Shown: positions 42,397 through 50,277, numbered from the stretch's first letter. The stretch: DNA of 64,000 bases from Acidithiobacillus sp. AMEEHan (GCF_030996345.1 NZ_CP118747.1:248001-312000); one strand, 5' to 3'. Notes: generated by a model not told the origin, from the sequence alone. Numbers and translations are program-made.

Positions 42397-43748
42397 GTGG
42401 GAGGATTTCCTTCTCCAGGATACTGTCCGGTGTCCAATTCCAGTTGGTCCTGCGTCATGGCACTGCGAATTTGCGCACTGGCAAGCGCCAACCGCGCCTT
42501 GACCCAAGTGCTCTGCGCCTGGGCGAGATTGAGGGCATTCATCGCCCCCGCAAAGAACCCCTTGCGGGTCATGACGTAGATGCCGTGCGCCTGCGCCAGG
42601 GAGATCCGCGCATTTGCTTGGTCGCGACGCGCCACCTGTGCCAAGCCGTAATCTGTGGCGATGGCACTGTAGATTTGCAGGCGCAGGGCTTGCCTGGTCG
42701 CTTTCAGGGCCGCCAGTTGTTGCTGCGCTGCAGCGATTTGTTCCCGTCGTTGCCCAAAACCGAAGAGCTGCCAATGGAGACGAAGTGCCGCCTGCCATCC
42801 CAGGTCTCGGCTCTCGGGCACAGTCACCGTATCTACTCCGTAAGCAACGGAGCCCTGCAGCGATGGCAGCAAGCTACTGCGTTGCACTCCTACACGGGCC
42901 TTTCCGACCTCGATCTGCTGTGCAGCAAGGTGCAGTACCGGCTGATTCCGGTCGGCCTGTGCCTCCAGAGTCGCTCGCTTGGGAAGAGGACTTTGCAGAG
43001 AATGGGGGAGAGGCAAGTGCAACGGCGTCGATGGTGCCAAACCAACCTGCAAGTTCAGGAAGCGGGAAGCAGCATCTGCCTCTGCCTGGGCATCCTGCAG
43101 CCCGCTACGTGCCTGGGTTAGCAACGATTCCGTCTGCAGTACATCCAGCCGCGATGCCGCACCGGCCCGGTAGGCCTTTTGGGTGTCCGCAAGCAAGGTA
43201 TCGGTGTCTGCAAAGGTACTCTGCCAGATTGCGAGACGTTTCTGGGCCAGAGCAAGTTGGTACCAAGCATTGAGCACTCGGGCGGCTACCCGCAGTCGGG
43301 CGTTTTGCTCGGTTGCCGTCGCAACGTCTACTTGTCCTCTCGCTAGCTTGCGCAGCGCCCAGAGTTGGGGAGCATACAGGGGCACGGAAACGGCGAATTG
43401 CCCAATCACTTCCCGAGGACCATTGGCAGACACAAAGAGGGGTTGCTGGTTACGGCTCTGCGACCAGATGCTGGCAGTGTTCAGAGACAGCTGCGGCAGT
43501 ACTGCAGCGCGAGAGGCCTGCAGCAAGTCGGCATCCGCCTTGCGCAAATGTTCGGCAGCACGGACTTGCCCTTGACTGGCCAAGGCGTCCTGTATCGCTG
43601 CTTGCAAAGACAAGGTTTGCGCCGAGCCGGCGGGCGCCAGCAGGAGCCCGCATAGGGCGAGAAGAGCGGATTGACGGGTTTTGAGGCAGCGGAGGCGATC
43701 TCCCAAACGCAGCGGGGAGGTCCGTGCCATGGGTAATGATTTTGTCAT
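42393..43748 (-). CDS. TolC-family outer-membrane component of the RND pump
   Basis: A 451-residue outer-membrane efflux protein. A signal region ALLALCGLLLAPAGSAQT precedes LSLQAAIQDALASQGQVRAA. Two OEP repeats are visible, with conserved segments such as VSVPLYAPQLWALRKLARGQ, KAYRAGAASRLDVLQTESLL and the second-half MTRKGFFAGAMNALNLAQAQ. The ATG at 43748 comes one base after the stop of the M56 gene; an ATG at 43730 is an alternative. It is co-transcribed with the adaptor and pump. Confidence 0.9.
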   Translation of the reverse strand: MTKSLPMARTSPLRLGDRLRCLKTRQSALLALCGLLLAPAGSAQTLSLQAAIQDALASQGQVRAAEHLRKADADLLQASRAAVLPQLSLNTASIWSQSRNQQPLFVSANGPREVIGQFAVSVPLYAPQLWALRKLARGQVDVATATEQNARLRVAARVLNAWYQLALAQKRLAIWQSTFADTDTLLADTQKAYRAGAASRLDVLQTESLLTQARSGLQDAQAEADAASRFLNLQVGLAPSTPLHLPLPHSLQSPLPKRATLEAQADRNQPVLHLAAQQIEVGKARVGVQRSSLLPSLQGSVAYGVDTVTVPESRDLGWQAALRLHWQLFGFGQRREQIAAAQQQLAALKATRQALRLQIYSAIATDYGLAQVARRDQANARISLAQAHGIYVMTRKGFFAGAMNALNLAQAQSTWVKARLALASAQIRSAMTQDQLELDTGQYPGEGNPPT

Positions 43749-43749
43749 T

Positions 43750-44646
43750 CTACAGCAGTGCCCAGAATTCCGACCAGGTCATGTTTAACAAGGGTTCGAG
43801 CAAGGTCTGCCCATAGAGTGCTCCCAACAACATGCTGATAGAGAATGGAAGAGCAAGCAGCAGGAGCAGGGTGGACTCCCGTCTGGGCACGCGGCGGCGG
43901 GATTTTTCTTCCGACAACGCTTGGGGCTGCAAGAGGCGTTCGATACGCAGTTGCAATAGCTTGCCGTCACTGATCAGCGCCGGCGAGATTCCCATGGGAT
44001 ACGCGGTCTGCGAGCCTTTTGCGCTGCCCGATTCCTGTAGGGTTTCCAGGATTGCCGCCGCGAGATCTTCCCCCGCTACCCCCGTGCGACAGGCCTCCGC
44101 ATCTCTGGCGCATTCGAGCGCCGCGAGCCAAACCCGTAGCCTGTGCAGGGCTGCGGGCCAGGGCCACTGTAAATCGGTGACCAACTGCGCCAACCAGATC
44201 CGCAACGGATCATAATGTTGCGCATGGGCCTGCTCATGAGCCCAGGCCGCCTGTATCTGGGCATTGTCCAGCTTGCGTGCAAAAAAGGGCGAGAAGACGA
44301 TTCGCGGACGCAAGAAACCGGCAGTACAAATCAGCAGCTCCGGGGAGTCGAGAAACAACGCCAAAATCGCCCGATACGTTGCCCGGGCGGCTACCAACAG
44401 GAAGGGGAGGCTGAGAAACACCAAGATGGTGTGATCGAGAGGCCAAGGAAGCGGATCGGGTTCGATGGCCGTCCAACCGCACAACCACGCAACGATGAAC
44501 AGCGTGGGAAGGAACGGCGCCCATAACTGCAGCCAAGCACGGCGCTCCGCCTCTTCGCTGCCCAAGTCAGGAGGCAGGTGCGCAGGTAGAGCGGCGAAAA
44601 AATGCAGCGACAATCCACCGAAAAGCAGGATGAATATCATCAGCAT
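43750..44646 (-). CDS. BlaR1/MecR1-like M56 membrane metallopeptidase lacking a sensor domain
   Basis: A 298-residue integral membrane protein with TM helices at about 1-20, 41-60, 70-95 and 270-290. The zinc-protease motif H137-E-Q-A-H141 (AWAHEQAHAQHYDPLRIW) sits in the cytoplasmic loop, as in BlaR1/MecR1. The extracellular penicillin-binding sensor of BlaR1 (about 250 residues) is missing: the protein stops soon after the last TM helix (MTWSEFWALL). It presumably cleaves or triggers cleavage of the BlaI-like repressor encoded just upstream (inference). The start ATG at 44646 follows GGAG; an ATG at 44640 is possible. Confidence 0.85.
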   Translation of the reverse strand: MLMIFILLFGGLSLHFFAALPAHLPPDLGSEEAERRAWLQLWAPFLPTLFIVAWLCGWTAIEPDPLPWPLDHTILVFLSLPFLLVAARATYRAILALFLDSPELLICTAGFLRPRIVFSPFFARKLDNAQIQAAWAHEQAHAQHYDPLRIWLAQLVTDLQWPWPAALHRLRVWLAALECARDAEACRTGVAGEDLAAAILETLQESGSAKGSQTAYPMGISPALISDGKLLQLRIERLLQPQALSEEKSRRRVPRRESTLLLLLALPFSISMLLGALYGQTLLEPLLNMTWSEFWALL

Positions 44647-44650
44647 CGGA

Positions 44651-45049
44651 TCACTCCTGCCCCGTGGATTTCTTATGCTCAAGGATGGCCTTGCCAAGCT
44701 CCTCGAGGAGGGAGGGATCAATTTCTTCTGCCGCCTGCACCAAGGCTGCGACGGTATGCTGCGGGTTTGTGCCCAGGAAGCGAGACAAAAGATTCCGCGC
44801 CCGCGACCGCTCTACCGTTTCCCGCTTTACCGCCGCACGATACACAAAGGTGTTCGCCCCGCGCACTTCCCTCACGATCAAGCCTTTTTCGCGCAGCCGA
44901 TCCACCACCTTGGCAGTAGTCGTGTATGCCCGTGGCACGCGAGTCGAAAGTTCGTCGTGCAACTCGCGCACAGTGGCAGCGCCAAGCTCCCAGAGGGTGG
45001 AGAGCACTTCATATTCGAGATCATCGGCAGGGAGACGGAATCGGTTCAT
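44651..45049 (-). CDS. BlaI/MecI/CopY-family transcriptional repressor
   Basis: A 132-residue winged-helix repressor (Penicillinase_R family). The core is LEYEVLSTLWELGAATVREL, HDELSTRVPRAYTTTAKVVD, RLREKGLIVREVRGANTFVY. The remaining helices (ARNLLSRFLGTNPQHTVAAL...) form the dimerisation and protease-sensitive region. It has no CopY-type CxC metal hook. It is the first gene of the operon blaI-M56-tolC-adaptor-RND and probably represses it. No Shine-Dalgarno sequence is visible before the ATG at 45049, which lies almost at the inferred transcription start, so a leaderless mRNA is possible. Confidence 0.88.
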   Translation of the reverse strand: MNRFRLPADDLEYEVLSTLWELGAATVRELHDELSTRVPRAYTTTAKVVDRLREKGLIVREVRGANTFVYRAAVKRETVERSRARNLLSRFLGTNPQHTVAALVQAAEEIDPSLLEELGKAILEHKKSTGQE

Positions 45050-45098
45050 GTAGTAACGCTACGACATTGATCGTAGAGAAGCAAGACCCGCCCCAAGG
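45050..45098 (-). promoter_or_regulatory. Candidate BlaI operator and promoter of the efflux operon
   Basis: A perfect inverted repeat CTACGA (45059-45064), 6 bp, TCGTAG (45071-45076) lies just upstream of the repressor gene. An overlapping GTAG...CTAC repeat lies at 45050-45062. On the minus strand TTGCTT, 17 bp, TAGCGT can be read as -35/-10 with the repeat in the spacer. This resembles BlaI/MecI operators (TAC...GTA symmetry). Confidence 0.55.
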
Positions 45099-45386
45099 CT
45101 GCCTCATACCCCGATTTGTTCGCAGACTTACAGTGCGCCCTCTGCTTAGATCCCGCCAAGCCAGGAATTCTCATTCGCGTTATAAGTGGAGTTTTTAAGC
45201 CATCTGATCCAGCCACGAATTCGACTCAATCGGAACTTCTGTCGAGAGCGCAAGGGCCTGAGCCGTCAACAGTACCGCACTATACCTTCTCTTGACATAT
45301 AGCTGATTATAATTTTCATCAATGGGTGTCAATAGATCAAACGCGGACGTTTGCTTCCGACTCTCGCTAGCCGATCATAGCCAACT
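45099..45386. other. AT-rich intergenic region
   Basis: With the operator region this makes a 337-bp gap between blaI and the TolC-like gene. TTGACA and TATAAT elements occur near 45293-45315 but are only 10 bp apart, so they are unlikely to form one promoter. No gene is seen. Confidence 0.4.
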
Positions 45387-46628
45387 TCAAGAAAGCTGCA
45401 AAGAGCGCAACTTAGCCTCCTCAGAAACCAATTTATTAATGACAACGCGGTACTCATGCGCATCATTTTCGATTAAAACAGTAGCACGTTTTGAAATCTT
45501 ACGTAACGGCCCGTAAGCCTCTGATAACCTTTTCTTGTAGATCATTTCTCTAGCCCTCAGAAACTGAATTTTTCTAATGAGCATCGGGCGCTGAATCTCC
45601 CCTATCTTTTTGTCAATCCTTTTTTCGAATTCATCATGTTGTAACTTTTCGATGATGTTATCTCTCTCCAGAGAAAGTCGCTCATCCTCATGTCGAACTG
45701 CGCCCATAATATCAAAAGGAATATTGACGTAGAGTCCAGCGATAATTGCCCATTTCGTTCTACCTGCATCAGGATAGTATGAAGGCCGCACAAATCCCTT
45801 TATTTTTACATCAACAAACCGCAGCCAACCCAATGATCTTTGATCGTGATAATATTGGATTAACCCTGCGATTCCTGGATGCAAAAATAACTCAGAACGG
45901 ACATCTAGAGACTTCCCTGCTCTAATTACCTTTGGCAAAAGCGGCTTGAATGGCTTGAGTTGAACGCCAACAGTTTTTTCAAGCTCATGGAGAATGAGCT
46001 TTTCTTTCATCTCGTACAAATACTCAGACAGCCGCAATCGATTGCACGAAGTCCCCAATCTACGTGACAAAGCATCTACAATATTAATGCGAAGAATAGT
46101 ATGTAATTGTTTTCTGAGTTTATAGAATCTCCAGTACTTTAAGTACAGATTTTCTATAGTCTTTCTTTTTCTTCTCATTGCAGCATCATAATCAGAAATC
46201 TTCTGATAGTAGGCAGGCCGCACTTGATCCATGATGTGCCGCATGTACTTATTCCCGCCGAATAGATAGTATTTGAATCCGAGTTTTGGCTTTGCCTCTA
46301 TCGATCGTGGGATTCCATCACTGGTAAAGTGGGTATACTGTCCAGCTTTAACCCTACCCTGAAATATTACCGAGCTTTCTGCTTTGAGCATACGAATGGT
46401 TTGCTCAGCAGCAAGCACTTTATTTCTCGCCACTTGAATCTCGGGTGCTCTGCGTTCCATTCGTATAATATCACGTAAGGTCATCACTGGCGAAGCAAAG
46501 CAAAAATTGACGGTCAAGATGCACACGCCGCATGCTATCAAGCTATGTAGGAGTGGTCTGTTCCATCGGTTTTGCGACGAAGCTAGGGATTGATCTAACC
46601 CGCCGAGAACATCACCTAAGTATATCAT
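45387..46628 (-). CDS. Divergent TolC-like outer-membrane protein
   Basis: A 413-residue protein. The N-terminal hydrophobic segment (LIACGVCILTVNFCFASPV) followed by MTLRDIIRMERRAPEIQVAR and NKVLAAEQTIRMLKAESSVI matches the start of outer-membrane efflux (OEP) proteins, but the rest is strongly diverged and rich in Lys, Arg, Ile and Tyr. Only one clear alpha-hairpin repeat is recognisable. The composition is far more AT-rich than the flanking core genes, which suggests horizontal acquisition. No partner transporter lies next to it on the same strand; the RND operon ends at its 3' side but is separately promoted. Confidence 0.6.
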   Translation of the reverse strand: MIYLGDVLGGLDQSLASSQNRWNRPLLHSLIACGVCILTVNFCFASPVMTLRDIIRMERRAPEIQVARNKVLAAEQTIRMLKAESSVIFQGRVKAGQYTHFTSDGIPRSIEAKPKLGFKYYLFGGNKYMRHIMDQVRPAYYQKISDYDAAMRRKRKTIENLYLKYWRFYKLRKQLHTILRINIVDALSRRLGTSCNRLRLSEYLYEMKEKLILHELEKTVGVQLKPFKPLLPKVIRAGKSLDVRSELFLHPGIAGLIQYYHDQRSLGWLRFVDVKIKGFVRPSYYPDAGRTKWAIIAGLYVNIPFDIMGAVRHEDERLSLERDNIIEKLQHDEFEKRIDKKIGEIQRPMLIRKIQFLRAREMIYKKRLSEAYGPLRKISKRATVLIENDAHEYRVVINKLVSEEAKLRSLQLS

Positions 46629-46994
46629 TCCATTTCTCTACACTATTGATTATGAATTAATTAGCAATATCCATGCCGGCAAATATTCAGCGAGTTAGAT
46701 ATCGATTCAATCTAAGTCGACAATGATCTGTCGCCCTGGGGCGACAACACCATAGACTAAGTTTCATTAGTGGAGATGAGTGGACACAATTTTTGTGGCA
46801 AGTGCAAGGCCCGTCTTTGAGAATAGCCTGCACGTACATTATCAGCGAATTTTTCGATGGTTCCCTTGTATGCCAAGAGACGATCTAACGTTCTTCCGAT
46901 GATTGCGATAGGCCCACTATTGCCGCTTTGCTTATCGCCATACATGCCAAGCAGGCACACAGCTGTGCAGCGCGCAAAGAGTGTAGACAAATAG
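46629..46994. other. Intergenic region with a short perfect palindrome
   Basis: 366 bp. A hairpin TGTCGCC (46729-46735), loop CTGG, GGCGACA (46740-46746) is the only clear structure. A 94-codon minus-strand frame at 46757-47041 has low complexity in no recognised family, overlaps the lipoprotein gene and is not called. The left part is AT-rich and should contain the promoter of the TolC-like gene. Confidence 0.4.
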
Positions 46995-47285
46995 CTACAG
47001 ACAATCGCACCTCCCCAACAGGGGAGGCACGACAGGTTCACACGAAGAAACTAACTGCTCAGTTGTAATAGCCGGGGGTGGCGGCGGTGGAGAACCAGGC
47101 GGCGGTGGGGGCGGTGCTCCCGGTCCTGTTGGTGGCGGTGGCGGCGGGGGGCCATAGACACCACCAGGGCCGGGAGGCGGTGGAGACACTTCCGCATAGC
47201 ATCCCATCAGCCCTAGACTCAGGCTGGCAACAATCGCCCAGCCCACGATCCGCAGCGGTAGACGGCTTGCTGAATTCTCGTTCAT
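46995..47285 (-). CDS. Proline-rich lipoprotein
   Basis: A 96-residue lipoprotein. The signal (LRIVGWAIVASLSLGLMGC) ends in the lipobox LMGC. The mature chain is YAEVSPPPPGPGGVYG, then three proline runs of six or seven interrupted by Gly/Ala/Ser, and a short cysteine-containing tail (SSCEPVVPPLLGRCDCL). The polyproline stretch should be an extended rod that could span part of the periplasm. The ATG at 47285 follows GAGGAGAACAGCA. It is 11 bp downstream of the basic exported protein on the same strand. Family unknown. Confidence 0.7.
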   Translation of the reverse strand: MNENSASRLPLRIVGWAIVASLSLGLMGCYAEVSPPPPGPGGVYGPPPPPPPTGPGAPPPPPPGSPPPPPPAITTEQLVSSCEPVVPPLLGRCDCL

Positions 47286-47296
47286 TGCTGTTCTCC

Positions 47297-47647
47297 TCAT
47301 TGTCCATACACGGAACGATCATACTGACGTTCGGCTGTGTACATGCGTCGGTCATATTTGCGTCTTGCTTTCCAGTAGCGGCGATCCTCCTTTCGTTGTC
47401 GTTTCTCCCAATGGCGCTTCCACTTGGCTTCCTTGCGATAGGCGCGCCACGGGTCCTGTGGGGCATAATCATAAGCATACTGACCTTTACCGGCAGGCAT
47501 TGTCCAGTTGGTCGCGGCTGTGCCATACCAAGTCCCAACGAATGCCTCGGCATTTGCTGCTGAAGCACATGCGATGCAACCGACGAAAGCAAGGGCGATC
47601 GAGACCAGAATGGAACGACTTGTTTTGGAATACGTACCGGCACCCAT
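47297..47647 (-). CDS. Small basic exported protein
   Basis: A 116-residue protein with a signal peptide (ILVSIALAFVGCIACASAANA-EA). The mature N-terminus is GTWYGTAATNWTMPAGKGQY. The C-terminal half is densely basic and aromatic (RKEAKWKRHWEKRQRKEDRR, YWKARRKYDRRMYTAERQYD), probably one long helix. I do not recognise a family. The ATG at 47647 follows GGAGGAGACACATTG, and GGAGGAG is a strong ribosome-binding site. It is probably co-transcribed with the proline-rich lipoprotein and diverges from the beta-barrel gene. Confidence 0.65.
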   Translation of the reverse strand: MGAGTYSKTSRSILVSIALAFVGCIACASAANAEAFVGTWYGTAATNWTMPAGKGQYAYDYAPQDPWRAYRKEAKWKRHWEKRQRKEDRRYWKARRKYDRRMYTAERQYDRSVYGQ

Positions 47648-47918
47648 CAATGTGTCTCCTCCGCTACATGAGCAAAGCTGTTTAGGCAAAATCGATACCA
47701 AGGACTCTTGCCGCGCAGAAATGCAGGATGTTGCTGACACTCGCCAGTCTGGCGGGGCCAATAGATGCTACGGGTCTGTAATTTTTGTCCTCTGTAGGCG
47801 ACAGCATCGCCACTGCGAAGACCGAACGAGACCGCTAATTACCTGATACGTAGAGACATCGCATGCTGGCACGGGGTTTGCTGCAACCGATTGAGAGTCG
47901 CAAAACAGGAGAAGTGCC

Positions 47919-48593
47919 ATGATAAAGAATGGGCTGATTCCCATCAGTATCGGCGCTGCTTTGCTATTTGCTGCAGCAAGCGCCAGTGCCTCGATCTACT
48001 CCGCCATGAATCAAGCCGACATATCCGGAAATGTGCAGGGAACGTCGAATCACTATGGGAATACTACGGGCGGTTTGGGCGTGCGGGGGAGTCTCTTTTC
48101 CCAGGGATTCTTCGGAACAGCCAAGTTTCGTCATCAGTTTGGCCCGGCCTTTGACGGCTACACCGGCGGCGACAGCAATACCTTTGGGTTGAAAGTAGGC
48201 TATTTGTTTCCAACAAGCCCCGTTTTGGCTGTGGGTCCATACCTTGGCTATGAATACAATCATTTCAGCGAAACAGATGACTACGCTGGCTATCACGCCT
48301 CCCAGGGGCTCGATAACCTCGGTGGCGGGTTATATGCGGCGGCTTCATTACCCCTTGCTAACGTGACGGGGTACCTGGGGTATCTGGGAGGTGTCTCAGA
48401 AACCAGCCACGTCAGTGGATTCCCGCCACTGCGGTACAACCGCGCCTCCAATCTCCTGCAGATGGGGGTGAATGTATACTATCCCCTATTAGCCAACCTG
48501 GATTTTTATGTTGGTCTTCACGACGATGACTTTACCGAGTCCGGCGCGCCCAATCTTCTACGGGGAGATGTCGGGATCGGGGCGGAATTCTGA
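47919..48593 (+). CDS. Outer-membrane beta-barrel protein
   Basis: A 224-residue exported protein with a signal peptide (LIPISIGAALLFAAASASAS). Alternating hydrophobic/aromatic strands suggest an eight-stranded barrel: GGLGVRGSLFSQGFFGTAKF, NTFGLKVGYLFPTSPVLAVG, YLGYEYNHFSE, GGGLYAAASLPLANVTGYLG, LLQMGVNVYYPLL and RGDVGIGAEF at the C-terminus, ending in Phe as outer-membrane proteins do. AGGAGAAGTGCC precedes the ATG. It is followed 20 bp later by the proline/glycine-rich gene, so the two form a pair. Confidence 0.7.
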   Translation: MIKNGLIPISIGAALLFAAASASASIYSAMNQADISGNVQGTSNHYGNTTGGLGVRGSLFSQGFFGTAKFRHQFGPAFDGYTGGDSNTFGLKVGYLFPTSPVLAVGPYLGYEYNHFSETDDYAGYHASQGLDNLGGGLYAAASLPLANVTGYLGYLGGVSETSHVSGFPPLRYNRASNLLQMGVNVYYPLLANLDFYVGLHDDDFTESGAPNLLRGDVGIGAEF

Positions 48594-48613
48594 CCAAAAA
48601 ACAGAGGAGGTGT

Positions 48614-49366
48614 ATGATGCCTCGACATTTGAAGAAAGCAGTTTTTATAGCGCTAGCGGCTTCCGCGATGGGTTTTGCGGCATCCGCGCAGGCGGATCCG
48701 TTGAACTTCAGCCTGGATCTGGGTGGACCCGGCTATGCTGTGGGGTTTTCCAACTACCCTCAGTATAGTTTTTGGACGCCACCGCCTGGGTATGTGGAGT
48801 ATTATCAGCAGCCGCTCTATGCGCAGTATCTGATGTGGTATTACTACCCGCAGTACTACTACCAGTACTATCCAGCACCGCCACCACCCCCGCCTCCGGG
48901 CGCGCCGCCACCGCCACCGCCGCCGCCAGGGGCACCACCACCACCGCCTCCAGGGGCCTATTTTGCCGGCTTGGGAGTGCCCCCACCGCCACCGGCTCCT
49001 CCAGGTGCGCCGCAACCACCACCGGGAGGGCCACCACCGGGAGGGCCACCACCGGGAGGGCCACCACCGGGGGGACCACCACCGGGGGGACCACCACCGG
49101 GGGACCACCACCGGGGGGACCACCACCGGGGGGACCACCACCGGGGGACCACCGCCGGGAGGACCACCGCCGGGAGGACCACCGCCGGGGGGACCACCGC
49201 CGGGAGGACCACCGCCGGGAGGACCACCCAGGTAGTTCGTTCTGTCCGCCCCCACGCCATGGCAAGCCGTGGGGGCATTTTCTTTGAGAGAAAATATGGA
49301 GATCAAATCACACCGCTCTCGTCGTCAACCACAACAGGCTTACTGCGACTTTATACCTGTTCCTAG
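48614..49366 (+). CDS. Exported proline/glycine-rich protein with a frame-disrupted repeat tract
   Basis: As sequenced, a 250-residue frame. The signal peptide runs to about residue 28 (SAMGFAASAQA-DP). Next come an aromatic stretch rich in Tyr and Pro (YYYPQYYYQYYPAPP, about 77-90), proline runs, then PPPGG pentapeptides. At two places the G6 tract of the 15-bp unit is G5 (49099-49103 and 49143-49147), so the frame switches to GDHHR and then TTAGR repeats. Restoring the two bases gives PPPGG repeats up to a TAG at 49233-49235 (about 207 residues), immediately before a strong terminator. The 250-residue frame instead reads through that terminator, so its tail is probably not native. Confidence 0.7.
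   Translation: MMPRHLKKAVFIALAASAMGFAASAQADPLNFSLDLGGPGYAVGFSNYPQYSFWTPPPGYVEYYQQPLYAQYLMWYYYPQYYYQYYPAPPPPPPPGAPPPPPPPPGAPPPPPPGAYFAGLGVPPPPPAPPGAPQPPPGGPPPGGPPPGGPPPGGPPPGGPPPGDHHRGDHHRGDHHRGTTAGRTTAGRTTAGGTTAGRTTAGRTTQVVRSVRPHAMASRGGIFFERKYGDQITPLSSSTTTGLLRLYTCS
49015..49229. repeat. 15-bp tandem repeats encoding Pro-Pro-Pro-Gly-Gly
   Basis: About 14 head-to-tail copies of a 15-bp unit (variants of CCACCACCGGGAGGG and CCGCCGGGAGGACCA). Two copies are 14 bp because a G6 run is G5. The array is prone to slipped-strand mispairing and also to sequencing error. Confidence 0.9.
49248..49285 (+). terminator. Rho-independent terminator after the proline-rich gene
   Basis: GCCCCCACG (49248-49256) and CGTGGGGGC (49268-49276) form a perfect 9-bp stem with an 11-nt loop, followed by ATTTTCTTT. 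It starts 13 bp after the TAG at 49235. Confidence 0.85.
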
Positions 49367-49541
49367 CTCTTGGCTGTGCTGATGCCTCGGCGCATGTGAT
49401 CACCTCGTCATGTTTGGCTTGTCACTGGCTAGCCAAAGAGTCCCTGCAGATTTCACTCACGGGTAACCGTCCAGCCAACCCACCTTTGCAGTCGCTGAGT
49501 TTTCCCTGACGCTATCCGGAGTTTTTTCTCTGGGGGTGGCG

Positions 49542-50220
49542 ATGACGAAGCAAGAGAGGACTGCCTATTGGCGGTAACAGGTAGATCTGCACCGTGTCAG
49601 TGGTCTATCGGCCAAGGCGTACTGTGCTCGAAAAGAGCTGGCGGTGGCGACCTTGCACTATTGGCGCAAGCGTTTTGGGGTGTCTCGGCAAGCGATGGCA
49701 GCTGTTCCCGGAGAAGACTTCGTCCCGATCCATGTGGCACCAAGGACTCAGGCGGAACACCGCCAAGTCCTTGCCAAAAAAGAGCAGCATCTCTCTGCGC
49801 GTGACGAGGTCATTGCCCGTCTGGAGATGGCCATTGCCAAGCTGCAGCGTTGGCGCTTCGGGCGGCGTTCGGAAAAGCTCTCCCCCAACCGGATCAGCCT
49901 CTGGGAAGAGGCCCTGGAGACCGAAATCACTGCCGTGGAAACGGAACTGGACGCGGTACTCGCCGAGAGTGCCGCCCTCCAACCAGAAGCGAAGGCCTCA
50001 CCCCGGCGTCACCCCGGGCGCATGAAACTTGCTGACACCTTGCCTCGAGTCGAGGTGCACCACCATCCAGAAAGCTGCACCTGCGCCCAGTGCGGTGCAC
50101 CGTTGGAAGTCATCGGCGAAGAGGTCACGGAAAAGCTCGACTATGTATCCGGTCACTTCCAGGTGATTCGCCATATCCGCGCCTAGCTGGCTTACCGTCC
50201 CTGCGGTACCTTGGAGAGGC
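49542..50220 (+). pseudogene. IS66 relic: tnpA start fused to the tnpC N-terminus
   Basis: From an ATG at 49542 the frame reads MTKQERTAYWR-stop (TAA at 49575-49577), then QVDLHRVSGLSAKAYCARKE and LAVATLHYWRKRFGVS. This is a TnpA-type helix-turn-helix of a different IS66 group from the intact copy. It then passes, after a deletion that removed tnpB, into TnpC-like EQHLSARDEVIARLEMAIAK, LQRWRFGRRSEKLS and a zinc-finger-like CTCAQCGAPLEVIGEEVTEK. A further stop (TAG) lies at about 50184. Homology ends near 50220 and no inverted repeat is seen. It is non-functional. Confidence 0.8.
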
Positions 50221-50230
50221 CCGGAGATCC

Positions 50231-50257
50231 GTCGGGTAGCAAAAAGTGCTACCCGAC
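50231..50257. terminator. Strong hairpin between the IS66 relic and the PilZ-TPR gene
   Basis: A perfect 11-bp stem GTCGGGTAGCA (50231-50241) / TGCTACCCGAC (50247-50257) with a 5-nt loop, 21 bp past the stop of the leftward PilZ-TPR gene. No T-run on either side, so it may be a rho-assisted or weak terminator. Confidence 0.5.
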
Positions 50258-50277
50258 TTGCAGGATTGGCAGATCGC

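Noticed and set aside
43750-45049. Beta-lactam resistance locus
   Set aside because: The M56 protein has no penicillin-binding sensor domain and no beta-lactamase gene is present.
45293-45315. TTGACA and TATAAT as a promoter
   Set aside because: The elements are only 10 bp apart, too close for a sigma70 promoter.
46757-47041. 94-codon minus-strand frame
   Set aside because: It overlaps the proline-rich lipoprotein gene, lacks a ribosome-binding site and has no recognisable domain.
49015-49229. CRISPR-like regular repeats
   Set aside because: The repeats are contiguous 15-bp coding units without spacers.
48653-49306. Long minus-strand frames over the proline-rich repeats (217 and 185 codons)
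   Set aside because: They are antisense reflections of the GC-rich 15-bp tandem repeat and have no start signals or homology.
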